Assembly: GCA_964440115.1 (NCBI GenBank) | Contig: CAYTPV010000001.1 | Span: 496,001-560,000 of the forward strand | Source of the DNA: JAEWWD01 sp964440115 | GTDB taxonomy: Bacteria > Bacillota > Clostridia > Christensenellales > CAG-138 | Length of the DNA: 64,000 nucleotides | Reading direction: 5' to 3' | Shown: positions 34,362-42,665 of the stretch, piece after piece | How the letters are laid out: each line of letters begins with the position of its first letter | How positions within the stretch are numbered: position 1 is the stretch's first letter | Position numbers and translations under genes: made by a program | The notes under the pieces: model-generated | Databases searched by the model: none | Seen by the model: the letters and a program-made list of their open reading frames with translations, nothing else | What the model was told of the DNA's origin: nothing

Positions 34362-35318
34362 TTATCCCCGCTTGGACCCTGTCACGTTGAGCACGGCGAT
34401 GGCGCACAGTTCATCTATGATCAGTGCCTTGATAATGCCCGCGCGCGCTCCGGCTATGATGGTAGTCGCCCTTTCCGCCCCCTCACCCACACCTATAACA
34501 AGCGGAACATCAGCCAGTGTGGAAAGCTCTACGGACATCACGCGGTTGTTTAAAAAGCAATCCGCCGGTGTGCCGTCCATGCGGATGCGCCGCCCGCAGA
34601 TATCTGCGGTTGCCCCCTCCGCCACCAGCGCACGGGATTCCTCAAGCGAAATATACCCGCCCAGGTATGTGACGCTGCGCTCCGGGTTTGCCGTACCCAG
34701 CCCCACGATGGCGATATCAATTTCAGGAAAGAGCATGAAATGCCTCTGTATTTCCGGCTCTTCCATCAAAAGCTGCCGGGTCATGACATTTTGCACGACC
34801 ATGGGCGCCTGCATCATATGCCAGGAGGCATTGAGTTTGTTTGCAAGTGCCCGTACGATATCACGCCCGTCGATGTTGATGCCCGGAATATACATGCCGC
34901 CCGCAAGCTGTATGACTCGGCAGCCTTTGCGATCGGGTTGAGGATTAAAATGCTGTACGAGCTGGTTGGCGGTGGTGCCCCACGCTACGCCGACTGACAT
35001 GTTATCCTGTATCTTCTGTGTGAAATACGCCGCGGCGGCCTTGCCAACGGCGGACTTGCTTTTTTCCGCAGTCGTTTCTGATGTGACCACGATGACATCC
35101 TTCAGGCCAAGCTGGTTTTTGATGGCCGCCGCCATGTCCTCGCGCAGCATGGGATTTGCATTGAATGTAAACTCCACGATATGCTTATCGCGACACTCCT
35201 TCAACAGACGCGAAATCTTCAGTCGGGAAAGGCCCATCATATCCGCGATTTCCTGTTGAGAAAGATTGCCCACATAATACAGCTTTGCGATCATCACAAG
35301 CGTGTTGCGGCTGACCAT
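34362..35318 (-). CDS. SorC/DeoR-type sugar-binding transcriptional regulator
   Basis: A 318-residue regulator. The start at 35318 (MVSRNTL) is chosen by alignment to the helix-turn-helix and the GGATGG/GGTGG upstream. N-terminal HTH at about 1-55 (YYVGNLSQQEIADMMG, SRLKISRLLKECR). The C-terminal SorC effector domain (about 60-315) has NPMLREDMA, VGVAWGTTANQLV, VIQLAGG, DIAIVGLGT and GRRIRMDGTPAD. Such proteins sense phosphorylated sugars. It is divergent from the UroD/PTS/NifS operon at 35715 and is its likely controller. A minus-strand extended -10 (TGATATACT) sits at 35368-35376. Confidence 0.88.
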   Translation of the reverse strand: MVSRNTLVMIAKLYYVGNLSQQEIADMMGLSRLKISRLLKECRDKHIVEFTFNANPMLREDMAAAIKNQLGLKDVIVVTSETTAEKSKSAVGKAAAAYFTQKIQDNMSVGVAWGTTANQLVQHFNPQPDRKGCRVIQLAGGMYIPGINIDGRDIVRALANKLNASWHMMQAPMVVQNVMTRQLLMEEPEIQRHFMLFPEIDIAIVGLGTANPERSVTYLGGYISLEESRALVAEGATADICGRRIRMDGTPADCFLNNRVMSVELSTLADVPLVIGVGEGAERATTIIAGARAGIIKALIIDELCAIAVLNVTGSKRG

Positions 35319-35481
35319 ATGGCCACCATCCTTTATATATAGAAATGAACATATGTATCGTTTCTTTAGTATATCATGGGGTTTGATTGTTGAATACAGC
35401 TTTCTGCAGAAGCATATCACCCTTGTTTCGCCGCATAAACAGCCCAAAATGTCGACTGATTACGATTTCTGTCGAAATGCA

Positions 35482-35497
35482 ATGATCATATGATCAT
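35482..35497. promoter_or_regulatory. Candidate SorC-regulator operator
   Basis: ATGATCATATGATCAT is a perfect 16-bp palindrome lying 18 bp upstream of the -35 of the PTS operon, in the divergent intergenic region. Assignment to the adjacent regulator is inference. Confidence 0.5.
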
Positions 35498-35515
35498 CGA
35501 ATATTTGCTATTCAA

Positions 35516-35544
35516 TTGACATATGCTCGTACTTTGGATAATAT
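35516..35544 (+). promoter_or_regulatory. Sigma-A-type promoter of the UroD/PTS operon
   Basis: TTGACA (35516-35521), a 17-bp spacer and TAATAT (35539-35544) form a near-consensus promoter 170 bp before the UroD-like start. Confidence 0.75.
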
Positions 35545-35714
35545 CTATACATCAACAGGAACTCATATCATACTGCCGCAAAAGAGCGCGGCACGGCAAT
35601 TTCTCAGTATTGAAACACACAGCAGAAAATTATCCGCTACAGGAAAGCAGATCACAAGCCGGTAAGGCTTTGGAGTTTTACTCTCACAAAACACGAATTG
35701 TAAGGGGTGTTTTT

Positions 35715-36836
35715 TTGGACAGCAGAACGCGTGTGCGGCTGGCTATGCAGCATAAGGAACCCGACAGGGTCCCTCTGGATATCTGGGGGTGCGCTTCGCG
35801 CATTCACACATCCCGTTATCTTTCCCTGGCGGCCGAATTGGGTTTAAAAACCGGCGACCCTATCCGCCCGGGCACCATGACGGAATATGAAGATTATGCA
35901 TTGGCCGACCTTCTTGGCTGTGATTTTCGTCATATCAACATTGGCGGCCCCGCCAATTATAAAAGCTATTATGACGCAAACGGCAACAAGATCGACGAAT
36001 GGGGTATAGGCAAACGGCTGGTTCTGATGTCCAATACTGTCACGTCGCATCCATTCCCCGAGCCGGACAGAGAGCTGCTGCGCAAACACCGCTGGCCTGC
36101 GCCGCGAGATCCGGGCCGTATTGCGGGACTTCATGAGCTTGCCAAGCAGTACTTTGAACAAACGGATAAAGCGATTACGGCGACAACCGCCACATCCGGC
36201 CTGTTTTTTGATTTCGGCCAGTACCTGTGCGGCACAGAGCAGTTCCTCGTGAATTTATATGAAGAAGAAGAATTCTGCGATGAGCTCATTGACAAACTGC
36301 TCGAACTGTTTACGGAAATATACCTGTATTATCTTGAACCCATCGCGCCTTATCTTGAATGGGTGGAATTTGCATCCGACCTTGGGACACAGCAGGCGCA
36401 GTTCATATCCGGCCCTATGTTCCGCCGATATTTCAAATCTCCCATGAAGCAGCTGTTTTCTGCGGTAAAGCGCGCGTATCCGCACCTGAAGATATTTTTG
36501 CATTCCTGTGGGTCCATCATCAACTTCATTCCCGATCTCATCGACTGCGGCGTGGAAATACTCAATCCCCTGCAGCCTCTCGCAAAAGGCATGGACGCTT
36601 ATGCGATTAAAAAGGAATTCGGCTCGGCATTGGTGTTTCACGGGGGCGTGGATATTCAGGAGGCGCTGCCCGGCACAACCGAGCAGGTACGTGCAGACGT
36701 AAAGCGCTGCATAGATGCGCTCGCCCGGGGCGGCGGGTACATACTCTCCCCCGCCAATCACATACAGAACGACGTACCCAACCAGAACATACTGGAACTG
36801 TACCGCTGCGCGAGGGAACTCGGCGTATATCAATAA
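35715..36836 (+). CDS. Uroporphyrinogen decarboxylase-like (UroD/MtaA superfamily) protein
   Basis: A 373-residue protein starting at TTG 35715 (MDSRTRVRLAMQHKEPDRVP), with AAGGGG upstream. It has the UroD/MtaA TIM-barrel layout: the N-terminal RVRLAMQHKEPDRVPL, EFASDLGTQQAQFISGPMFRRYF, and the zinc-binding region typical of corrinoid methyltransferases (FLHSCGSI, with LNPLQPLAKGMD and VFHGGVD). True UroD would sit with haem genes and has another N-terminus. This sugar-operon setting suggests one of the many uncharacterised UroD-like proteins linked to carbohydrate or C1 metabolism. It is followed after 17 bp by a PTS IIB gene. Confidence 0.8.
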   Translation: MDSRTRVRLAMQHKEPDRVPLDIWGCASRIHTSRYLSLAAELGLKTGDPIRPGTMTEYEDYALADLLGCDFRHINIGGPANYKSYYDANGNKIDEWGIGKRLVLMSNTVTSHPFPEPDRELLRKHRWPAPRDPGRIAGLHELAKQYFEQTDKAITATTATSGLFFDFGQYLCGTEQFLVNLYEEEEFCDELIDKLLELFTEIYLYYLEPIAPYLEWVEFASDLGTQQAQFISGPMFRRYFKSPMKQLFSAVKRAYPHLKIFLHSCGSIINFIPDLIDCGVEILNPLQPLAKGMDAYAIKKEFGSALVFHGGVDIQEALPGTTEQVRADVKRCIDALARGGGYILSPANHIQNDVPNQNILELYRCARELGVYQ

Positions 36837-36853
36837 GAAGGGAGGAACGAGGC

Positions 36854-37165
36854 ATGGCAGCAAAGAAGCTGATCCTATGCGTATGCGGCGCGGGCATCAA
36901 CACATCCATCAATGCAGAGATGACCATCCGTGAGTACCTGGAAAAAGAGAAGGCAAACGATATCGAGGTCAAACACACGACAATCGGCGATATCGGAGCC
37001 TACCAGGGACGCGAAAATATGGTCGTCGTATGGATGACGGCGGTAGTGGAATCCTTTGGCGCACCCAGCGTTCAGGGGCTTACCTACCTTGTGGGCTCAC
37101 GCAAGGCAAAGCAGGAACTGACGCAGCAGATTATCGCACTTATGAATTCCATATATAAGCCCTGA
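36854..37165 (+). CDS. PTS IIB component, galactitol/lactose type
   Basis: A 103-residue cytosolic phosphocarrier. The phospho-acceptor cysteine is in the loop LILCVCGAGINTS (Cys9 or, more likely, Cys11), followed by the first helix as in galactitol-type IIB. It takes phosphate from IIA (38733) and gives it to sugar carried by IIC (37395). GGAGG precedes the ATG. A terminator-like hairpin lies between it and IIC, which may lower distal expression. Confidence 0.85.
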   Translation: MAAKKLILCVCGAGINTSINAEMTIREYLEKEKANDIEVKHTTIGDIGAYQGRENMVVVWMTAVVESFGAPSVQGLTYLVGSRKAKQELTQQIIALMNSIYKP

Positions 37166-37193
37166 GCCTGCGCCTGCAGGGCCCATTGTAAAT

Positions 37194-37217
37194 CCATCAA
37201 CTGTGATGGGTTCTTTT
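37194..37217 (+). terminator. Internal terminator between IIB and IIC
   Basis: CCATCA-actg-TGATGG followed by GTTCTTTTT is a short intrinsic terminator inside the putative operon; it may cause partial termination. Confidence 0.65.
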
Positions 37218-37394
37218 TGCTGATCTTTAAAGACGGGGAGAAAACAGAACCGGCCAACTTCAACCAGCCATTACCGAACAGCTATCAATTCGCAACGCTG
37301 TCAATGCACCATTCATAAGTTTTCCGTAACCCTGTTTGGGTTATCGCGCTAATAACAGAAGCAGTCTACAATAACAGATCGGAGGGGTATATCA

Positions 37395-38636
37395 ATGCAA
37401 GTTGCAGCAATTCTGGGGAGTTTGGGCGGACCTGTCATCGTTGCAATCGTCATGTGCATACTGGGCCTTGTGTTCGGCGCTGGATTTAAGAAGAGCCTGC
37501 GCGGCGGTATATACACAGGCATAGGTCTTGCGGGCTTGATGGTAATCGTCAACAACGCGACGAGCGTATTGACTCCCGCCATTCAGGCATTCGCAACAAG
37601 GCTGAACGCGAGCTTTACGGCGGTTGACGTAGGCTGGGGCTCGGCAGGCGTAGCGTTCGCGTGGCCGGGGCTGGCGTTCGTTATTCTGGCAACTCTGCTT
37701 GTCAACCTGATACTGGTACTCTTAAAAGTCGTCAAAACAATGTGGACCGATATCTGGAGTCTGTGGCATGGCCAGGTGGTCGGCGGCATGGTGTGGTACG
37801 TAACCGGCCAGAACGTATGGCTGGGCGTTGCCGCTGCAGTATTGTTCCTGACAATCAACTCTTTCGTTGCAGACTATACCGCAAAGCGCTACCAGGAATT
37901 CACCGGCCTGCCCGGCATATCGGTGCCGTGCACGGTTTCCTTCCTCGCACTGTTTGCGAGACCGTTCAACGCGCTTATTGAAAAGATCCCCGGGCTGAAC
38001 AAAATTGATGCTTCGCCCGAAGCGATCCGCAGCAAGATGGGCGTGTTCGGCGAACTTGGCGTAATGGGTCTCATCATCGGTATCATCATCGGCATACTGG
38101 GCGCGCTGCCCTACGGTCAGGTGCTCAACATGGGCATACAGGCCGGCGTGCTGATGGTATTCCTGCCCAAGACCGTATCGGTACTGTGCGAAGGCGTTAT
38201 CCCCATCTCCAACTCGGTTATGGAATTCGTACAGGAAAAATTCGGCGGCCGCGAGCTTTACGTCGCCGTGGACTGCGCCGCGCTGCTTGGCCATCCCTCC
38301 GTTATGGCCTCGGCCGTCATACTTTACCCCTTGGTAGTGCTGCTCGCCGTAATACTTCCCGGCAACGCGCTGCTGCCCATTGCCAGCCTCGCGATAATCC
38401 CGTACTGGTGCGGCGCTGTCGCTCCCTACCTCAAGGGCAATGTATTCCGCATCGTTCTGTTTGTGCTGGTCTGGACGATCCCTGTGTTCTACATCGCTTC
38501 GATGATGGCCCCTGTTCATACCGCAACGATGGGCGCGCTCAGCCTCGCCGACCCCAACGTCACCAATTCCTGCTTCGATATGGCGGGCGATCCCATGGGC
38601 GCACTCATTACCAAGCTGTTTACACTGTTTAAGTAA
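37395..38636 (+). CDS. PTS IIC component, galactitol family
   Basis: A 413-residue integral membrane permease with about 10-12 hydrophobic segments. Family marks include the N-terminal GPVIVAIVMCILGLVFGAGF, NNATSVLTPAIQAF, FVADYTAKRYQEFTGLPGIS, GVMGLIIGIIIGILG and the conserved EGVIPISNSVMEF. It imports and phosphorylates a sugar or polyol together with the IIB at 36854 and IIA at 38733. Galactitol-type IIC proteins also carry pentitols and other polyols, so the substrate is open. GGAGGGG precedes the ATG. Confidence 0.9.
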   Translation: MQVAAILGSLGGPVIVAIVMCILGLVFGAGFKKSLRGGIYTGIGLAGLMVIVNNATSVLTPAIQAFATRLNASFTAVDVGWGSAGVAFAWPGLAFVILATLLVNLILVLLKVVKTMWTDIWSLWHGQVVGGMVWYVTGQNVWLGVAAAVLFLTINSFVADYTAKRYQEFTGLPGISVPCTVSFLALFARPFNALIEKIPGLNKIDASPEAIRSKMGVFGELGVMGLIIGIIIGILGALPYGQVLNMGIQAGVLMVFLPKTVSVLCEGVIPISNSVMEFVQEKFGGRELYVAVDCAALLGHPSVMASAVILYPLVVLLAVILPGNALLPIASLAIIPYWCGAVAPYLKGNVFRIVLFVLVWTIPVFYIASMMAPVHTATMGALSLADPNVTNSCFDMAGDPMGALITKLFTLFK

Positions 38637-38658
38637 ATCCAACCTAACCCTCTCTTTT

Positions 38659-38689
38659 TACCCGCCCTCAGGCAGCCTGAGGGCGGGTA
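38659..38689. terminator. Strong hairpin between IIC and IIA
   Basis: TACCCGCCCTCAGG-cag-CCTGAGGGCGGGTA is a 14-bp perfect stem with a 3-nt loop. Only a weak T-run (TTT) follows, so it may stabilise the upstream mRNA rather than terminate fully. Confidence 0.65.
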
Positions 38690-38732
38690 ATTTAAAGGTT
38701 ACCGGGTTCACCCGAATGATAAGGAGCATTTC

Positions 38733-39215
38733 ATGCTGGAATTCGACCCTGAAATCGTGCTGATGGACTGTACGGCGCAGTGCCGCGAGGAAGTCATCAG
38801 CACGCTCGTCAATAAAATGGAAGTTGCCGGCTATGTAACGTCCGCTTATACTGAAAATGTACTCTTGCGTGAAAAAAGCTACCCCACCGGCCTGCCTACC
38901 GAAGGCGTGCGTGTGGCGATTCCCCACGGCATGAACGCCGACGGTATACTCAGGCAGGGAATCGGAATAGCAAAGCTGACCTCACCCGTCACATTCTGCA
39001 ACATGGCGGACGCGAATGAAGAACTTGATGTGGAATTGGTGTTTTTGCTTGCAAACCGCGAGGCCGAGGCGCAGTTAAACGACCTTCGATCGCTGATGGA
39101 ATGTTTTTCTGAAGCGGATTTCCTTTGTCAGCTCAAAAAAGCGAATACTGCTCATGAACTTATTATGCTTTTGCAGGAAGCCTGCGCAGCCAACGATTGT
39201 TCCTGTACGGATTAG
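38733..39215 (+). CDS. PTS IIA component, fructose/mannitol type
   Basis: A 160-residue IIA-type-2 domain protein. The phospho-histidine is in VRVAIPHGM (about residue 68). Upstream REKSYPTGLPTEG and downstream VELVFLLANREAEAQL and LRSLMECF match the family. It takes phosphate from HPr and passes it to a IIB protein. AAGGAG precedes the ATG. It ends with an unusual Cys-rich tail (CAANDCSCTD). Confidence 0.87.
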   Translation: MLEFDPEIVLMDCTAQCREEVISTLVNKMEVAGYVTSAYTENVLLREKSYPTGLPTEGVRVAIPHGMNADGILRQGIGIAKLTSPVTFCNMADANEELDVELVFLLANREAEAQLNDLRSLMECFSEADFLCQLKKANTAHELIMLLQEACAANDCSCTD

Positions 39216-39263
39216 TATCAGCCATCCAAAACAGACCAACACCGACGCGTTAACAGAGGGATT

Positions 39264-39554
39264 ATGAAAAAAGTGCTCATCGCGGGGGGATTGTGCGGAA
39301 TTACCATGCTGGTCGCTTCGCAAAGCATTGAGGAAAGCTGCCTCAAAGCGCGCATCCCCGTGCGTGTGGATATTAAAAATTTGTGGGAATCAGCCTGCAC
39401 TGGCGAAGGATACGACGTGATCGTGGAAATGTTCCCCTACTTTGAAAACGTATCCTGTCCGCTGCTGTCCGGCCGTCCGTTCATATTGCGTCAGGGGACC
39501 AAGGAACTGGTGGATCGCATCGTCGCCCTGCTGCGCGAGAAACAGGAGGTTTGA
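39264..39554 (+). CDS. Second IIB-like PTS protein
   Basis: A 96-residue alpha/beta protein. MKKVLIAGGLCGITMLVAS has the beta-strand, Cys-Gly loop and helix of IIB proteins (candidate phospho-Cys at 11), and VIVEMFPYFEN plus the C-terminal KELVDRIVALL fit the rest of the fold. It differs clearly from the first IIB at 36854. It may be the partner for a different IIC or have a regulatory role. GAGGG precedes the start. The NifS-like start lies only 1 bp after its stop, so they are coupled. Confidence 0.65.
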   Translation: MKKVLIAGGLCGITMLVASQSIEESCLKARIPVRVDIKNLWESACTGEGYDVIVEMFPYFENVSCPLLSGRPFILRQGTKELVDRIVALLREKQEV

Positions 39555-39555
39555 T

Positions 39556-40686
39556 TTGGCCGCATATTTGGACAACGCCTCCACCACGCCCGTCGCGCCC
39601 GAAGTGCGCGCGGCTATGGATGCGGCTCTCACGGATGCCTATTGCAATCCTTCCGCGGTATACCGGGACGGGCGCGCCGTACGCGCGGCCGTGGAATCGG
39701 CGCGCGCCACAGTTGCTGAAGCAATCGGCGCAAGCACCTCCGAACTGTTGTTCACCAGCGGCGGAACCGAGGCGAACAATTTTGCCATCAAAGGCACCGC
39801 GTTCGCGCATGGATCGGGGCATATCGTGACGACAGCCACAGAACATCACAGTGTGCTTTCCTGCTGCGAATGGTTGAGCCGCCGCGGCTTCACGCTCACC
39901 GTACTGCCTGTGGATTCTACAGGGCGCGTATCGCCCGAGTCGCTCAAGAACGCCATTCGTCCGGATACTTTTCTGGTTTCCTGCATGTGGGTCAATAATG
40001 AGACGGGCGCAGTCAATCCCATTAAAGAACTTGCTGCCATTGCGCATGCGCACGGTGCCCTGTTCCATACGGATGCCGTTCAGGCGCTGCCCACAGAGGA
40101 AATCGGCGTAAAGACAGTAGAAGCCGATCTTTTAAGCATTTCCGCACATAAGATATACGGCCCCAAGGGCTGCGGTGCCTTGTACATACGCGAAGGCATC
40201 GTGCTTGAGCCGCTGATTCATGGGGGTCAGCAGGAGAACTTCAAAAGAGGCGGCACGGAAGCTGTTGTGTCCATACTGGGCTTTGGCAAAGCGGCGGAAC
40301 TGCTGCACGCGCGCGAACAGCGCAGAAATCATGCGCGGACGCTTCGCGAGGCAATGCTGCATGCTCTTTCCGGCATCCCGGATATGCGCGTCAACAGCCC
40401 GGCAGACGGCGCTGTGTCCATACTAAACATCGGGTTTGCCCGCGTACAGGCCGAAGCGCTTGTACTGCTGCTGGACAGAAGCGGAATATGCGTTTCGATG
40501 GGCGCGGCGTGCAACTCTGAATCGCTCGAACCTTCCCACGTGCTCACCTCCATGGGCGTTCCAGAAGAATTTCTGCATGGCAGCATACGACTTTCGTTCG
40601 GTCAGTACAACACGCTTTCACAAATCGACGAGGCGGCTCAGGCCGTCAAACGCATTGTAACGCTGCAGCGATCGCGGGGAGATTAG
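39556..40686 (+). CDS. Cysteine desulfurase (NifS/IscS-like)
   Basis: A 376-residue PLP enzyme, starting at TTG 39556 with AGGAGG upstream; the frame runs on upstream through the IIB-like gene but that part is shadow. It has YLDNASTTPVAPEV, SGGTEANNFAIKG, ATEHHSVL, the PLP lysine in SISAHKIYGPKG (about 206) and the catalytic cysteine in GAACNSE (about 322). It mobilises sulfur from cysteine as an enzyme persulfide. No scaffold (IscU/NifU) or thiI/mnmA partner is adjacent, and its place at the end of a PTS operon is odd. A selenocysteine-lyase-like or pathway-specific role is possible. Confidence 0.9.
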   Translation: MAAYLDNASTTPVAPEVRAAMDAALTDAYCNPSAVYRDGRAVRAAVESARATVAEAIGASTSELLFTSGGTEANNFAIKGTAFAHGSGHIVTTATEHHSVLSCCEWLSRRGFTLTVLPVDSTGRVSPESLKNAIRPDTFLVSCMWVNNETGAVNPIKELAAIAHAHGALFHTDAVQALPTEEIGVKTVEADLLSISAHKIYGPKGCGALYIREGIVLEPLIHGGQQENFKRGGTEAVVSILGFGKAAELLHAREQRRNHARTLREAMLHALSGIPDMRVNSPADGAVSILNIGFARVQAEALVLLLDRSGICVSMGAACNSESLEPSHVLTSMGVPEEFLHGSIRLSFGQYNTLSQIDEAAQAVKRIVTLQRSRGD

Positions 40687-40713
40687 CCGCCGCAATCGTA
40701 TAAAAACAAGCGT

Positions 40714-40736
40714 GCCGCCGGCTTCGGGCGGCTTTT
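40714..40736 (+). terminator. Terminator of the UroD/PTS/NifS operon
   Basis: GCCGCC and GGCGGC pair across a 7-nt loop, followed by TTTTGTTATATTTATTT. Confidence 0.7.
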
Positions 40737-40910
40737 GTTATATTTATTTCTTAATTCGTGCAATTGTTTTCATTTGCGGGCATACGGAATAAAATGAAGA
40801 TTACTGTGGACTCCCTGCGTTTTTTTGATATACTTTTTGAGGGCTCATTTTTTGTAGAAAGCTGAAGAATAAACCCGTATATCCGTAATGGGCTTATTCG
40901 AAGGATGATA

Positions 40911-42551
40911 ATGAACAAAGCGCAGAATAACTTTGCAAAAGGCGCAGCCATATTGGGCGGCATGGGTTTCATTTCCAAGTTGATAGGAGCCGTCCAAACC
41001 ATCGCTGCAACCAATATTGTTGGAACGCACGGTATGTCGTATTACACGACAGCCTTTCCGGTGTATACATTCCTTCTCGCGATATCCAGCGCGGGGCTTC
41101 CCGTCGCCATATCAAAAATGGTAGCTGAAAGAATCACACTTAACGATTACAAAGCGGCGTATATCGTATTTCGCAAGGCAATGAAGGCCATGATCATCAT
41201 CGGCCTTATCACAACCATATCCATGATAGCGCTGAGCAAGCCCATAGCGACCATTCTCGGCAGGCCAGCTGCAAGCCCGGCCATCACGGCCATTGCGCCT
41301 TCGCTATTCTTTGTTGCTATATTATCGGCGTACAGAGGATATTTTCAGGGTATGCAGCGGATGACTCCGACGGCTATATCTCAAATCGTTGAGCAGGTCG
41401 GCAAGGTTATTATCGGTCTTTCTCTTGCTTGGCTTTGGATTCCCAAGGGAGAAATATATGGAGCGGTAGGTGTAATACTCGGCATCACCGCTTCGGAAGC
41501 TCTGGCATTTCTCTTTCTGCTTCTGCTTTACAAAAAGCGCATCAGCATATTTAAAATGCGCATCAAAAGCGCAAACCACGTTAAACTGACGAGAAACATA
41601 GGCAGGAAGCTTCTTTACCTCGCAGCTCCCATCATTGTCGGGGCCTGCGCCATGCCGCTTGTACAGCTTGCCGATACCGCCATTATCACAAATACGCTTA
41701 ATAAAATGCAAAGCATTATACTTTTGGGCAAGGAAGTCATGCTGGACAGCAGACTGGTGGATTCACTGTTCAGTCTGCTTACCGCGTACGTAAACCCCAT
41801 TATCAATATGCCCGCAGTGTTTTCGCTCGCGCTTGCCATGAGTTTGGTGCCGGCCATTTCCGCATCCAAAGCGCAGCATGATCTCAACGGCATCTCCGAT
41901 AAAGCGGCTGTGGGAATTAAGCTGTCCATGCTGATCGGTCTGCCCTGTTCGGCCGGCCTGTACCTGCTCTCGACGCCCATCGTTCATCTTCTTTACGCCG
42001 GACTCAAGGGCGATAATCTGCTGATTGCGGGCAATCTGCTGTCTATCGCGGCATTTGCCGTACTGTTTCTTACCATACTGCAGACAATGACAGGCATTCT
42101 GCAGGGACTTGGCAAGACCTATCTGCCGGTGGTCAACCTGTTCATCGGAATAGGCGTTAAAATACTCATCAGCATGTACTTTACTCGCATCCCTGAAATC
42201 AACATTCAGGGCCCCGCATATGGAACCGTGCTTTGCTACGCTATCGCCGCGCTGCTCGATTTGATCTGCGTCATCATATTCGCAAAAGCAAGGCTGCATT
42301 TCCTCGATGATATTATCCGGCCTATCTTAGCAACCGCGGGTATGGGACTGTTTGTGTATTACATCATGCCGCATGTCGCATCCGGAGAATATCCGCGGCT
42401 GATGACGATAGGCGTTGTTTTCATCGCAATGGTGCTGTACGGAATATTCTGCATCGTGTTCGGGGCTATCCGGCGCGAGGATATGAAATACCTGCCGGGA
42501 GGCAAAAGGCTTACTTCCGTGATGACACGGCTGGGGATTTGGAAGGCATAA
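40911..42551 (+). CDS. MOP-superfamily flippase (SpoVB/polysaccharide biosynthesis type)
   Basis: A 546-residue membrane protein with about 14 helices. ATG 40911 (MNKAQNNF) follows AAGGA; ATG 40905 overlaps the site. Typical features are KGAAILGGMGFISKLIGAVQ at the N-terminus, AFPVYTFLLAISSAGLPVAIS, RGYFQGMQRMTPTAISQIVEQ and LQGLGKTYLPV. These match the PST/SpoVB branch that flips lipid-linked wall or cortex precursors. Whether it serves spore cortex or general envelope polymers cannot be told. It stands alone, with a shared terminator at 42597. Confidence 0.86.
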   Translation: MNKAQNNFAKGAAILGGMGFISKLIGAVQTIAATNIVGTHGMSYYTTAFPVYTFLLAISSAGLPVAISKMVAERITLNDYKAAYIVFRKAMKAMIIIGLITTISMIALSKPIATILGRPAASPAITAIAPSLFFVAILSAYRGYFQGMQRMTPTAISQIVEQVGKVIIGLSLAWLWIPKGEIYGAVGVILGITASEALAFLFLLLLYKKRISIFKMRIKSANHVKLTRNIGRKLLYLAAPIIVGACAMPLVQLADTAIITNTLNKMQSIILLGKEVMLDSRLVDSLFSLLTAYVNPIINMPAVFSLALAMSLVPAISASKAQHDLNGISDKAAVGIKLSMLIGLPCSAGLYLLSTPIVHLLYAGLKGDNLLIAGNLLSIAAFAVLFLTILQTMTGILQGLGKTYLPVVNLFIGIGVKILISMYFTRIPEINIQGPAYGTVLCYAIAALLDLICVIIFAKARLHFLDDIIRPILATAGMGLFVYYIMPHVASGEYPRLMTIGVVFIAMVLYGIFCIVFGAIRREDMKYLPGGKRLTSVMTRLGIWKA

Positions 42552-42596
42552 ACGCAGGCTTCACTTCTCACAAGGCTATAGAATGATTCAAACATT

Positions 42597-42630
42597 TTTG
42601 CCTCCGCATACGCCAGTATACGGAGGCAAA
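42597..42630. terminator. Bidirectional terminator between flippase and dipeptidase
   Basis: TTTGCCTCCGCATAC-gcca-GTATACGGAGGCAAA gives a 15-bp stem with one mismatch and T/A tails on both sides. Confidence 0.8.
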
Positions 42631-42665
42631 TGATTCTTTAACCCAAATTGAAAGACTCTCCGGAT

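Larger units (their letters stand above)
35319..35714. other. Divergent control region of regulator and PTS operon
   Basis: About 400 bases carry promoters for both directions and a perfect 16-bp palindrome. The plus-strand open frame from 35523 runs through this region, but its first 64 codons have no family similarity. The real UroD-like start is the TTG at 35715. Confidence 0.6.

Noticed and set aside
35523..35714. ATG 35523 as start of the UroD-like gene
   Set aside because: It lies inside the promoter spacer; the first 64 codons show no family similarity, and TTG 35715 has a good ribosome-binding site.
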